From Branchiostoma floridae (taxonomy: Eukaryota; Chordata; Leptocardii; Amphioxiformes; Branchiostomatidae), in contig NC_049979.1 of NCBI RefSeq assembly GCF_000003815.2, positions 6,816,833-6,880,832 of the forward strand: DNA of 64,000 bases, read 5' to 3'. Positions within the stretch are counted from its first letter, which is position 1. Each line of letters opens with the position of its first letter. The notes under the pieces are model-generated. The model did no database searches. It was not told the DNA's origin and was given only the letters and a program-made list of their open reading frames with translations. The translations under genes and the position numbers were made by a program. Of the stretch, positions 11,009 through 21,900 are shown piece by piece.

Positions 11009-11838
11009 CCTTAGCACCAGTACACTTGCCTTACGGAATTGCGCCACTAGTAAGCCTATAGACCCCTCTCACCTGTGTACCGACTACCGGGGCGGACGCA
11101 AACTGCACGATGGCCGTGTCTCTAGAAATTTCCCATTGTGCTGTAAGTAAGGCCATGTTGATTTGATTATATGGATTACATCCTCTGGGAATCTAAAAAC
11201 TGATGCAAGCGTGCGAATAAAAAAAGTTTGATCCAAAAATAAGTTGCCTTCATTATGAAATCTAAGTGGTCAGGAAGGTTGAACAAATGACTGAACACAC
11301 AGAATGTACTAGTAGTATACGGAACAATAGTTTCTTCATGTTTGTCCTTTCACATCTTCTTTGACCTTGGAATATTCTTTGAAATTAGTATACGTTTTCC
11401 GATTTTATTTTTTCAACCCACGGCATATATTTGCTTATTTTGAAGCTGCTTTGTACGATTTAGAGTATGGTTGAAACCTTTGGGGGGGGGGGGGGGGATA
11501 TGGCCGAAAATTGATGCGCGCGTGGATGCCATCCATAGTATCAAATCAACATTACCTTAGCCTGTAACGATATAAGCCAACTCTCGCGAGACTCCTTAGC
11601 TATATAGGCTCATCACTGGCATCATATTGTGGACCTCCCATTTAATCAATCACCCCATAAAAGCATCCAATAAACTGTCACTACTGATTAGTCACAGTAG
11701 GATGGATGCTTTCATAAAATGATTAACGACGTTTTAGACTTCCTCCCTCTTCTTTTCCCACTTCGCTAAAGTCGACAAGAACACTTCTTTTAGGATGTTG
11801 CACTGTCCTCCAGAACGAAAAGACCTCTCTGTTTTCCA

Positions 11839-12021
11839 GCCTCTACCAGGCTTCGTGGATCGNNNNNNNNNNNNNNNNNNNNNNNNNNNNNNNNNNNNNN
11901 NNNNNNNNNNNNNNNNNNNNNNNNNNNNNNNNNNNNNNNNNNNNNNNNNNNNNNNNNNNNNNGGACTCTATTTGTCCAATTTCTACAATTAGACCACCGA
12001 TCCACGAAGCCTGGTAGAGGC
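11839..12021. repeat. Inverted repeat split by an assembly gap
   Basis: The left arm 11839-11862 (GCCTCTACCAGGCTTCGTGG...) is repeated in reverse at 11998-12021, on either side of a 100-N gap (11863-11962). A palindromic element probably collapsed the assembly here. A related CCACGAAGCCTGGTT end occurs at about 19428-19441. Confidence 0.75.
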
Positions 12022-12357
12022 TATCTGTTTTCCCAGACTTTCAAAACCTGGCAAGTTGGGACTTGTACTTAAATGTCACCAATTTGAACAGACAATTGGC
12101 AGAGTGTGGGCGTGGTCAATTTTGTTACTTGTTGCGCTTGAAGGCACTAAGCACAGAATACTAACAACTGGTAGCCTGGGTGCCATTCTAGCCAATTTAC
12201 CGGGGCTCCCCGACCCGCTACCACCACCCAAAGAGATGTTACAGTAGCCAGACCATGTGTGAAAGTGAGTATGGGAGCCCGGGTAAACTAGCTAGGATAG
12301 CACAAAGGTCAAATTCATCCCTTTTGGGAGAAAATAAAACAGTACAAACTAGGAAGC

Positions 12358-12457
12358 NNNNNNNNNNNNNNNNNNNNNNNNNNNNNNNNNNNNNNNNNNN
12401 NNNNNNNNNNNNNNNNNNNNNNNNNNNNNNNNNNNNNNNNNNNNNNNNNNNNNNNNN
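12358..12457. other. Assembly gap (100 N)
   Basis: A fixed-length run of 100 N, so the true size is unknown. Low-complexity and repeat-like sequence (GTAGCCTGGGTGCCATTCTAG and its near-inverse) surrounds it. Confidence 0.98.
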
Positions 12458-13664
12458 ACGCCTTAAGCACGTAAAAACAGTTGGAGCTGAACCTTAGCAT
12501 GGTATCCGCGGAGAGGACTGAAAAAACGTGAAGCTATAATACGGCTGGATACCAGGCTAGCCAAACCCCTGCTTGGAGATTAGACCAAACGATTGTAGAT
12601 GGTTACGACCATTTTGACGCGGGAAGTCAGAGGAGATATCCACAGTTCCAATTACACCCATAACTCATATCAGACAGCGCGAGAAATGTTTGCAAACTGA
12701 TGGCTTTAACGGAGACTATCCAATTCTAATCAACTTGGTTCCATTAGTCACGGATCGGTGCCATTGACGTAAACCAGCGTCCCGACTTTACATGATGCTT
12801 ACCCCACTTTCAATTGTCTCCTTGTATGATGTACACATCACAGAGCACTTTTCATTACATTCTCCGTAACAATGATAACAATGGTGAGCTCTTTGTGTTT
12901 CGTCCCTACGGCCTTCAGACGTCCCAACTGATATATACCCGCATGCTTACTTTTGATGTTGTGTGTCGAGCAAGACTCGCTTGTCGATGATATACAGTAT
13001 ATAACCTGTCTTTATAAGCTTTCTCTGTAGTTAGGGCATGGCAAAGCAACCAGAGAGGTACCCGTGCGATATAGCAGATACAAAACAATATACAACTCAG
13101 ATGGAGCTAAGTGAAGATATTCTTCTTTTTCAAATACATGCGACGTTACATAGTCGATGACATTGTTGCTTACGTGTTGACGGACATACTCCACATCATG
13201 TATTTTCTATACAATAAAGAGACATGCCTAGTTACTGTTCTGTATGCTGAGCGATGGACACCCAACACCCAACAACATGCTGGACTGATGCTGAAGGGAC
13301 ATATACCGACTTTTATCCGAGTTGATAACTACAACACAGCTGAATGATAACGTGTGCAACGGTGTACGTGTGTTGCCTCGGATGGAATCATGCCTTTACA
13401 CTCTTAACAATGTAACTTGATTTAAGTGTGAAATAACGTTCCTATACGCAAAATCAGGGTAATCTATTTGTTTCCACATTGTACAGGCCTTACGATACAC
13501 GACATCACTGCATAGACTGTATTAGGCAACATATAGTCTTCCACATATATTGCAGTGGTCGTATATGTAACTAACACCAAGTTCTTCTACAAAATAGATA
13601 TGTAGCACATTGATGAGTGCATCAGAGATATTTACATTTCGAATCATGTAGCATATTTGCTCCC

Positions 13665-14825
13665 CTAGGCCAGTGTGCTCGGACGAACCTGTTGCTTTTT
13701 CTGTCCGTCTTTACCCGTATGATCTGATATTGTCCCCATAGGCATCGCTTCTTGTTCTTCACATGTTCCACCGTCTTTGTCAGATCCCGTCCCGACGTCT
13801 TGCTCATTGGAATCGATGCTCTCTATCCCGCGCTTCACGAGGTTGAAGACCATGGCGAGAAACACGAGCCCACAGGTGATCCAGATGAACATCAAGGGCT
13901 TGTATGCGGTCCAGTACTCTCTTCCCTTCTCCTTACCTGCCACAAAGTCCCCGAAGCCGATAGTGCTGAGAGAGATGAACATGTAGTACAGCGACACTGT
14001 GAAAGTCCAGTCTTCTGCGAAGGAGACAACTACAGCAGGGAGAAGGTAGAAGAGGCACAGGCCGATGGCGAACGTGATGGCCCAGGCGAGCTGCCCGACC
14101 CTCTTGACACTCCATTTGCGAGAGACGTGAGCTTTCATGGCAATTCTGCGAACCATTTTGCCCAGGAGTGCTCCCACGCCGTCCAGAATGACTAGGTAGA
14201 GTGGAATACCTATCAGTGCGTACACGACGCAGAACACCCTGCCACCCACCGTGGACGGAGCGATGTGCCCGTACCCTATAGTCGTCACGACGGTCAGGGA
14301 GAACCCCACCGCCGCCGAGAAGGACCACTGGAGCGGAGTGCTGTTAGTGTCCGTGCTCGTGGGATCAATGCCATGCTGGCCGGCCAGGTGGGCCTCGTTG
14401 ATGTGACGCTCAAATTGCCGACGAGACATGATCATCACAGGTATGTCGTCATCCTGGATACAGTCCTTACCGGCCGTCAAGTTCTTGAGCTTACCTTTGA
14501 GTCTGTTAATGATGATTCTCTCCAGCATTTCCAGGCTTTCCACGGAGATACACGACGCACCTTCTTGCTCACACACGGCATCTTTCTTAGGATTAAGACC
14601 AAGTTTGTTGTTTAGCAGTCTTTGAGTTGTCGTTGGCTGCAAACAAGTGTTTTCCATGCCTTCCGTTGTGTTACGTTTCATGTCGTCGACGTCCTTGTGC
14701 ATTTTGAAGACTTCCTGTCTGATCTTCTCCTCCTCCGCATATTCCAAGAAGTGAAACACCCCGCCTCCTATCAGCACGTAGACCACGAAGGCAAAAACAA
14801 GGCCAAACAGCCGGAGGTTCCGCAT
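13665..14825 (-). CDS. Two-pore-domain K+ channel (TALK/TASK-like), intronless copy 2
   Basis: This 386-residue K2P channel subunit has TM1 at about 5-26, a long cap at about 30-165 and a first filter TTIGYGH (Gly-Tyr-Gly 184-186, His 187). The second filter STIGFGD ends at 293, TM4 lies at about 306-330, and a 55-residue acidic/polar tail follows. Cap glycosylation sites are NTT (52-54), NLT (115-117) and NST (161-163). The ATG at 14825 is the natural start and aligns with both neighbours. It differs from copy 1 in having His directly after GYG, as in TASK-1/TASK-3, where that residue senses extracellular protons (known for those channels, inferred here). Single exon, same strand as copies 1 and 3, so tandem duplication of an intronless ancestor is likely. 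Confidence 0.93.
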   Translation of the reverse strand: MRNLRLFGLVFAFVVYVLIGGGVFHFLEYAEEEKIRQEVFKMHKDVDDMKRNTTEGMENTCLQPTTTQRLLNNKLGLNPKKDAVCEQEGASCISVESLEMLERIIINRLKGKLKNLTAGKDCIQDDDIPVMIMSRRQFERHINEAHLAGQHGIDPTSTDTNSTPLQWSFSAAVGFSLTVVTTIGYGHIAPSTVGGRVFCVVYALIGIPLYLVILDGVGALLGKMVRRIAMKAHVSRKWSVKRVGQLAWAITFAIGLCLFYLLPAVVVSFAEDWTFTVSLYYMFISLSTIGFGDFVAGKEKGREYWTAYKPLMFIWITCGLVFLAMVFNLVKRGIESIDSNEQDVGTGSDKDGGTCEEQEAMPMGTISDHTGKDGQKKQQVRPSTLA

Positions 14826-16244
14826 TGTCGGGAAGTAGAGCTGGATACATGAAAGAACGCTTCAAACCACCGCGATAGTTCCTCCCTTTGGTAACGGCAA
14901 GGAATGTATGTTAACGATGTTGCTGTGAATAATACAGTGGGCGTACTGGTGTAGTCACGAATACGCGGCAACTCCGACAGGTGATCACTCTGCACTGACG
15001 CCCTTGAAAACAACCCAGACAATAGCAATGCACCCTAGGGCAGACAGTATGTGTTGGTTCATGGAAAGTATGGCATCAAGTTCATACTTCCGGTGAAGTC
15101 TGACACGCAAACCCTATCCAAGTTCAGGGGATGCGTACGATGTCTAACATCGGCATACGTGTGGTCGTTCGCATCGGCTTACCTTAAAGATTCCTTGCCA
15201 TTGACAAGTTGGCTTCCAAATGACGAGATGAGTTTCGGCTTGCACGAAACTATTAGCTGGTTAGTTCCTTCACACACGTATCCTAGGCGAGTGACGGGTT
15301 ATGACTGGCGACAACAGAACAAAGAGCCTAACAGTTCACTTTGGATTATCAGCGTTTTCGTATACAAATCAAGCAAATTTGACTAAGTCGGCTGTTCCCC
15401 ATACGTCAGATCAAACGTACGCTTCGGAAAGACGCACAGGTCATAGTGAGTCAGCATGATATTTTTCTCACTGTTGTTTAATATTCTGGCATCGCCTATT
15501 CCACAGGATGTGTGGACCGAATTGTTATGAGGATTAATCCATTTCAAATATGACGGGGGTGGCGTGGGGATAAGTTACCAAAGATTGCCGTTTCAGTTAT
15601 TTTACCGATCTACTTTGTGTCAAACTCATTTTAACCATTCATTAATACTATGTTACCCCCCCAAAAAAAACATCTATCTTTATATCTTAAGTATTTGCCC
15701 ATCCTTCCCGATAAGATGCCAGATGGAGTAGTCTGAAGTACAGATGTGGAAACAAAGCGTGCACCTGTTGACGTCTGACAGGGTTAAAGATCACATGCAC
15801 TTGTCTGCGGAACCCGGGAGTCTTTTTACCGTGTGGGCGTGACGAAAACATTACTAAAGCAGAACAACTTCTCCATTATGGGCTTAGTAAATCTCCTTAC
15901 ATGTTGACTTCCGAGTATAACTTGACTGTCCCGTTTTCTGATACAAAGCTGAAAAACCAACATGCCTAAAAATTGGGAAGATAAGAAATCGTCTGTTTCT
16001 CTATCCAATATCATTTAGAAATTAACTGCTAAGTATTACTTATTCATATATATATTATGTACTTATTTATGTGTTATGGCAGGCCCATGACGAGCAGAAT
16101 AAAAACACAAATTGAAGACTGTGTCAAATCCCTAATGTAAACGGGTTTAGGTAAATGAACGTGATCCATCAATTACTAGTAAATTGAGGCACAACAGACC
16201 TTTCTCAGTCGGAATGCTCAGCCACAGGAGATACTGTATAATAG
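14826..16244. other. Intergenic between K2P copies 2 and 3
   Basis: Probably holds the 5' UTR/promoter of copy 2 just above 14825. No coding exon or clear repeat is seen before the palindromic element at 16245. Confidence 0.45.
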
Positions 16245-16441
16245 TACTCTCCAAGCAGAAGTTAGGCTCCGGCTGTTTTTTAAACGTTTTTTTAGTCGTT
16301 TTTATCGGCCTTTTTTTGTATCTTGCATTGTCAAAACCTAACTTTGACAATACAAGATACAATACAAAATAGAAAGCCCGATAAAAACGACAAAAAAAAA
16401 ACGTTAAAAATAGCCGGAGCCTAACCTCTGCCTGGAGAGTA
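16245..16441. mobile_element. TACTCTCC-family palindromic MITE, full copy
   Basis: Ends TACTCTCCAAGCAGAAG...CTGCCTGGAGAGTA, with the same inverted arms as 10796-11008. It lies between K2P copies 2 and 3, about 330 bp from the stop codon of copy 3. Confidence 0.85.
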
Positions 16442-16768
16442 GTATATAGTAGGGCATGCCCATGGTCAATAGACTCAATACTGACAGATGGAGGCCATTG
16501 TTAGGCATTGCGTCATGTCGCGTAGAAAAACAAAGAACTCGGATCAAAGGTAGCAACGGTTCAATGTTGAGCACGTAAGTGAAAGTTCTGACACTTGCAT
16601 ATACTATTCATGTAGTATTTTGATGATACCAGAGTCATGAGTATCCAGAATGTTTATTATATCATTCATAAAAGCTCACTCCTTGAGAGCAGTTCACATC
16701 ACAACACAGGGGGAAATGACATGCAGTATACGCACGAAAACTACCCTCTACGCAACACAGTTTCAATT

Positions 16769-17923
16769 TTAAACGGTAGTTTCTCGACAGAGGTCTTGTC
16801 TTTCCTCCTGTCCTACGTCACCATTCCTATCCCCGTCGCCCTTCCGGGGACCCCCTATCCGGGTGTCCAGTCCTTTAATCCCCAGGGAGATGAGCTCGAA
16901 GATCGTGGCCAGGTATTCGATCCCGCAGAGGATCCAGGTGAAGATGAGTATGATGTAGCCTGGCCAGTACGTCACTCCAGCCTGCTGTCCGACAACATAG
17001 TCTCCGAACCCGATAGTACTTAGGGAGATAAACACGTAGTACAGCGTTTCGAGGAACGTCCAGCCCGGCTCGACAGTCCAAATCACCAACGTAGGCAAGA
17101 GAACGAAGAAAATCACACCGAGTAGAAGTAAAGTTATTCCTGTAAGTCTTTTGATTCTCTGCGGGCTCCACTTGGGATGGTCCTTGTGTACTTTTAGCGC
17201 CGCCTTGCGGATCTGGTTTCCCACATGGTGAGCGACGTTCGTGACGAGGACGGCTGTAAGGGGGATGCCGAACAAGGCGTACAAGACACAGACCGCCTTA
17301 CCGATAGCGGAGGCAGGAGCGATGTGACCGTATCCTATAGTTGTCACCACTGTTAAAGCAAAGCCTAGTGACGCCTGGAAGTCCCATTTCGTTGTGTTGT
17401 GTTCCTGTTGTCCGGTTACCGGATCCATGCCTTCCTTTCCGGCCTGGGCCGCTCGCCTGACTATGGACTCCAGCTCTTGGTACGACAGGAGCACCAGAGG
17501 GATATCCCTGGTTTTCACACAGCGACCAGTATCATTCATGTCTTTGTGTAAATCAGTTATGATATCTTCAACGCGACGTACCTTTGCTCTTAAGGACTCC
17601 AGGACTTCTGAGAGACCTTGGTGGTCACAGGATATGTAACCGGTGTCCATGTTGTGTTGTCCCTCAGTTGAACTTAACGTTTCCTCGGGGCTAAAGTAAT
17701 CCTTTTCACCTGCTGTCGATACGAGTTGAGAATGCAGGTGCGTTGTATGTGTCGTGGTCAGATACTCTTCGGACTGTTCCTCTAACATCTCCTTCAAGTC
17801 GAAAATTTCCGGTGGACGTTTCTGGCTCTCATTCTCGGACTCTAGGTAGTGAAATATCCCGCCGCCCAGAATCACGTAGGCTACATATCCACAGAACAGC
17901 ACCGCCGTAGTTCTCATTCGCAT
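16769..17923 (-). CDS. Two-pore-domain K+ channel (TALK/TASK-like), intronless copy 3, PDZ-ligand C-terminus
   Basis: This 384-residue K2P subunit has TM1 at about 5-26, the longest cap of the three (about 30-180, with NES, NDT and NTT glycosylation sites) and a first filter TTIGYGH (Gly-Tyr-Gly 197-199, His 200). The second filter STIGFGD ends at 308, followed by TM4 at about 320-345 and a short tail. The protein ends in ETTV, a class I PDZ-binding pattern (Thr at -2, Val at 0) absent from copies 1 and 2. The first ATG (17923) gives MRMRTT; an ATG two codons later (17917) is equivalent. It lacks introns. The cap segment DIPLVLLSYQELESIVRRAA corresponds to the second cap helix in known K2P structures. 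Confidence 0.93.
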   Translation of the reverse strand: MRMRTTAVLFCGYVAYVILGGGIFHYLESENESQKRPPEIFDLKEMLEEQSEEYLTTTHTTHLHSQLVSTAGEKDYFSPEETLSSTEGQHNMDTGYISCDHQGLSEVLESLRAKVRRVEDIITDLHKDMNDTGRCVKTRDIPLVLLSYQELESIVRRAAQAGKEGMDPVTGQQEHNTTKWDFQASLGFALTVVTTIGYGHIAPASAIGKAVCVLYALFGIPLTAVLVTNVAHHVGNQIRKAALKVHKDHPKWSPQRIKRLTGITLLLLGVIFFVLLPTLVIWTVEPGWTFLETLYYVFISLSTIGFGDYVVGQQAGVTYWPGYIILIFTWILCGIEYLATIFELISLGIKGLDTRIGGPRKGDGDRNGDVGQEERQDLCRETTV

Positions 17924-18938
17924 GACGATAGCTGCTTACATGTACAGTACCGCCAGAGGAAAACATTACTCATCATCAGGCTGTCTCGCTATTTTGTTAT
18001 GTTCTGGCAATAAGTCACTTCTGACCTTTGCCCCTTAAGTACACCCTTTGTCCTCTTGGATTGAACTATTTCGCAGCCAGGGATATAATGATTTTTTAAA
18101 ATCTTCATTGAACGAAATCATTCGTGAGTTTTGATCTTCCCCATTTCAACACAATAGTCTTTCCATGATTTAATACTAGTATATGATCATTCAATGAACT
18201 GTCCATAGCCCTGTACCTAGTTCGGTCAGTGGTTCACTCCGAGACGCTGTAACGGAAGTTTGTTTGCCATGTCTGCTGTTATCGATCTTGGCTTAGTTTG
18301 ATAACAAAGGAGCACCACGTGAGACTGACACAGTGACGGTAGAACGGCGAACCTACTCGCCCAAGTAAAAATAAGGACCACATATAATATTCAAGCTAAC
18401 TGGTAACTGACTTGAGTTCAAGTTAAGCGAAGTTCAAGTTGAGTTCAAGTAAATGGGTAAAATTACACTGTTTGATTGGATACACCTGTCAGTGATTGAC
18501 ATTTGTCAGATTAACAGGTCTCTCGCCACGTTTGTTATCACTAACTTCAACCACCTGAGATTTAATTTGAAAAGCGTTCAATATAATGTATACTTCGAAG
18601 AATAACAATATGGCTATGAACACGTTGTAGAAATCGAATTTGCACTAAAGCGCAGACAGCTCACAGTGTTGTATCAGCGCGGACATGACAATGTTACAAT
18701 GCGGCTGAAGACGTATTTCCTGCTATGTCCCTGCCTCCCTCTACAATCACGATAAACATCTAAAATGATGAAAGACTCGAAGTGAAAGGTAACCCTATAG
18801 TACTTTATTTTCATGCCGGAGGAGGTAGATATAAAATGTGCATCTTACGCACAGTTGACATATCAACAGGAAATACATATGCGTGTACGTGGTTACTAGC
18901 ACCGAGGCTTAATGATTGTCAGGAAAGGAGAGTTTTTT
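17924..18938. other. Intergenic, no recognised gene
   Basis: Lies upstream of K2P copy 3 and downstream of the SLC5A stop codon, so it should contain the promoter of one and the 3' UTR of the other. A short direct repeat, AAGTTNAGTTCAAGT, is visible near 18417-18450. No gene is seen. Confidence 0.45.
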
Positions 18939-21900
18939 TCACAGAGACGTCGCTTCTTCCTGCTGCGCTTTTCCGTCTGACTTTCTGTTAGACTGTTCCT
19001 TTGTTGTGATCGACTCGTCCTCGAGTTCTGCAGATGTGCGCGCCTTTGCGTCGTCCATGTCCTGGAAAGACAACGAGAAACAGAGATTACCACCAGGCTG
19101 TGACAGTGTACCTCACTAACTCATCAACATGGAAACAAACAGGTCAGCCTGGAACCATCATGATTAGGGGCGGGTACCGGTACAGACAATCCAGGTACAA
19201 GTACGGTCCAGGTCCAGAGGATCAGGTCCAGGTCCGGACTTGAACCTGGACCTAAAACACGTGAACGCCTACCGGTATCATATCTGTTCATTTTCTAATT
19301 GGTCCAAAATCCGTTCTCCTGATTTTTTTCAGGTTCGGTTTTTCTGGACTGGTCCAACAAAAAAAGGTTTTGTACTGGAATCTATGACATCAGCGTCAGG
19401 ACTAAATTTACAAGCATCACTTTGTCCCACGAAGCCTGGTTAAGAAAGACAAGAGTACACATCGATTCTCACCTGGTCTCCGTACCTAACCCCACATCTC
19501 AGCACCTTCCGCACCTTCTCAGGCAGACAGCAGAATAACTGGTCATAGATGGGAACTATCAGCCTCGGGTTCACCTCACGAGGGTCCTGGGGGTCTGTGG
19601 GATATAACACTTTAGTACACAGCACAGTAAAGAAATGGTCTATATTAATAAAACAGTGGCTAAAACTGCCATGGGTGTGATTGAAAAGTTGACACAGCTC
19701 GACTTTCTGCTATCAAAGCGTTTAAAAACTAATATTGCTACTGATATGCTAGGGGGAGGGGTCTGTACCCGTTTGTAAACTATATTTGCAGGTGCTACGT
19801 CATAGAAATAATCTTTTTGTTGTGCTCTTTCAAACCAGAACCAGCTGAAGTGGTACAGTATAATAAGTTGATTTAGTGTATTAAGCACATTTTAGTTTAT
19901 TTCTTAGATAGATTTTCTCGATGGTGAAAGCTCGGGATTGCGGTAACAGTTTACAAGTCTGCTCATTTCCGTTTCATCCAGAAATACACACACAGTAACG
20001 CAGGTTCACTTTTATCCGTGGGGTAACCTATATCCGTTGTATTTAGAAGCAGGGTATTTGGGATAATTAAGTCGACGGACTGTGGTTTTACATTGACATT
20101 TTGTCAAAATATTGCTGTTTGAACCACTGTCAGATAACCCTAAATACCCTGTTTTTAAAAGGACGGATACAGGTCACCCGCGGATAAAGGTGAACTAGCG
20201 TTACACCGTGCGCAGTAATAGATCATGAGGTTGTTTCATGTGCTGCGCCTGCGGCATCAGGTGTGTTGACGTCATGACGCACCTGTGAGGAAGCTGACGG
20301 CCAGACCGATGATGACGCAGCTGAGAACAGCCACCGTCGCTAGCCAGGCGTACGACAGTTGGTACAGGGCAGCTTCAGGAGGACTGCAGCACAGAGAACA
20401 CGTTAGCAACAGCTAATAGCACTCTTGAACTAGTTTAACTGTAATATCCGACACAAAAATTGGACTCACCCAAATTTTCGACTGGACAGCACCGGTCTTT
20501 GTCAATGAATGAACAATCCACTGCTGTTGTGAGGTCACGTTATTGTTCATTCCTTGACAAAGACCGGTGCTGTTCAGTCGAAAATTTGGGTGAGTCCAAT
20601 TTTTGTGCCGGATATTACAGTTAAACTAGTTCAAGAATGACACAGATAACTTTCAAGTTAAGCTTATAGCACTGTTGCGAGAAAAGACTCATGCTGTTAT
20701 ATAATCCTGCATATAAATTTAGATATAGATGTATATACTAGTATCGACTAAAACAAAAGATGTTGCCAACGTTGAAATATGAAATATGTGGCTTACTAGT
20801 TTAAACCGCTATTTGCTGAAGTCAGATTCCCGCCAAATGAGGAAAGCGTGCTATTGAGAACTGTCGTTTGCGTCACATTTGCTGTTGTCTCCACAGTAAC
20901 CCTGTACAGGTCGGCTGCGGTGGCGTTCGCAGCGGTGAGGTTTACCGGGCACTGGTCCGTGGAGACGGGAGGCAGCCACCGCCGTCTGGGCCACACTATG
21001 CTGCCGATACCGATCCACAGGGTGAGAACGAGGCTGGACAGGAGGCCGACCAACCCGCCCTGCAAGGGTGAGATGTAACATTTTATATATGTTATCAGAC
21101 AAACCGCCATTCTGGGGTGATATAATCTTAAATTGACATAAAATGTCTCATTGTAGCCAGATTTTCTCACATTTGTAGAAGGCGACACGACTTCACGTTT
21201 GCATTCAGGCCAGTTGGGAACAGCGCTTTCATGCAACGAGCGCCCACAGGATACTCAAAGTTCAAAGTAGCTGTTTGTTGCAAAGTACCAACATATACTT
21301 TACGTTGCCAAAAGCGACCTTTCTTGAGTAGCTGGACTTACTTCTAAACCCTTCACGTATTGTGAAAATGCAAGGTTTTTAAGTTGTCACTCTAGCCACT
21401 GATTCCCATGCAACGTCTATCATATACTCATTTTTGTATCCAAGAAGCTTTTATACAGATAAAAGCTCCTTGGTGTATCCTACCGTAGAATTGGCGCACG
21501 GGAACATCATGCCGAGGATGAAGATGCCGAGGATAGGTCCGCTGATCATGCCGAACACGCTGATGGCGGCCTGGGCCAGCGGGCCGAGCAGGGACGCAAA
21601 GCTCGCCACCAGCACCATCAGGACCCCGTGCAGCAGCACTGTTGGAGATTAGGCATCAGACAATCATCATCATCATCATCGGTCGACGCGCTTACACACG
21701 ACGGGGTTATACCGCCCCTCACGGGGTGACATACCCTTTCGCTGGCTAATAACAAGACGGGGATGCGCCAGGTCTCCCGTCCGGGTGAATGATGTAAATC
21801 ACCGTATGGCTGATATGAGACAGAGGTTCGCCAGGCCTCCATACGGGTGATTTGAAGTGAATTACCTACTCCAGACAGAACGATTTGCTCCATCGCGTAC

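Larger units (their letters stand above)
11009..13664. other. Intergenic block with two gaps and repeat debris
   Basis: Between K2P copies 1 and 2. It contains a 16-base G run (11482-11497), two 100-N gaps, and inverted arms around the first gap. I see no coding exon with homology; short open frames here lack any family signature. The stretch 13000-13664 may contain the 3' UTR of K2P copy 2. Confidence 0.5.

Noticed and set aside
13752-14195. 147-residue plus-strand open frame opposite K2P copy 2
   Set aside because: Shadow of the K2P coding sequence; no independent start context or homology. Similar shadows oppose copies 1 and 3.
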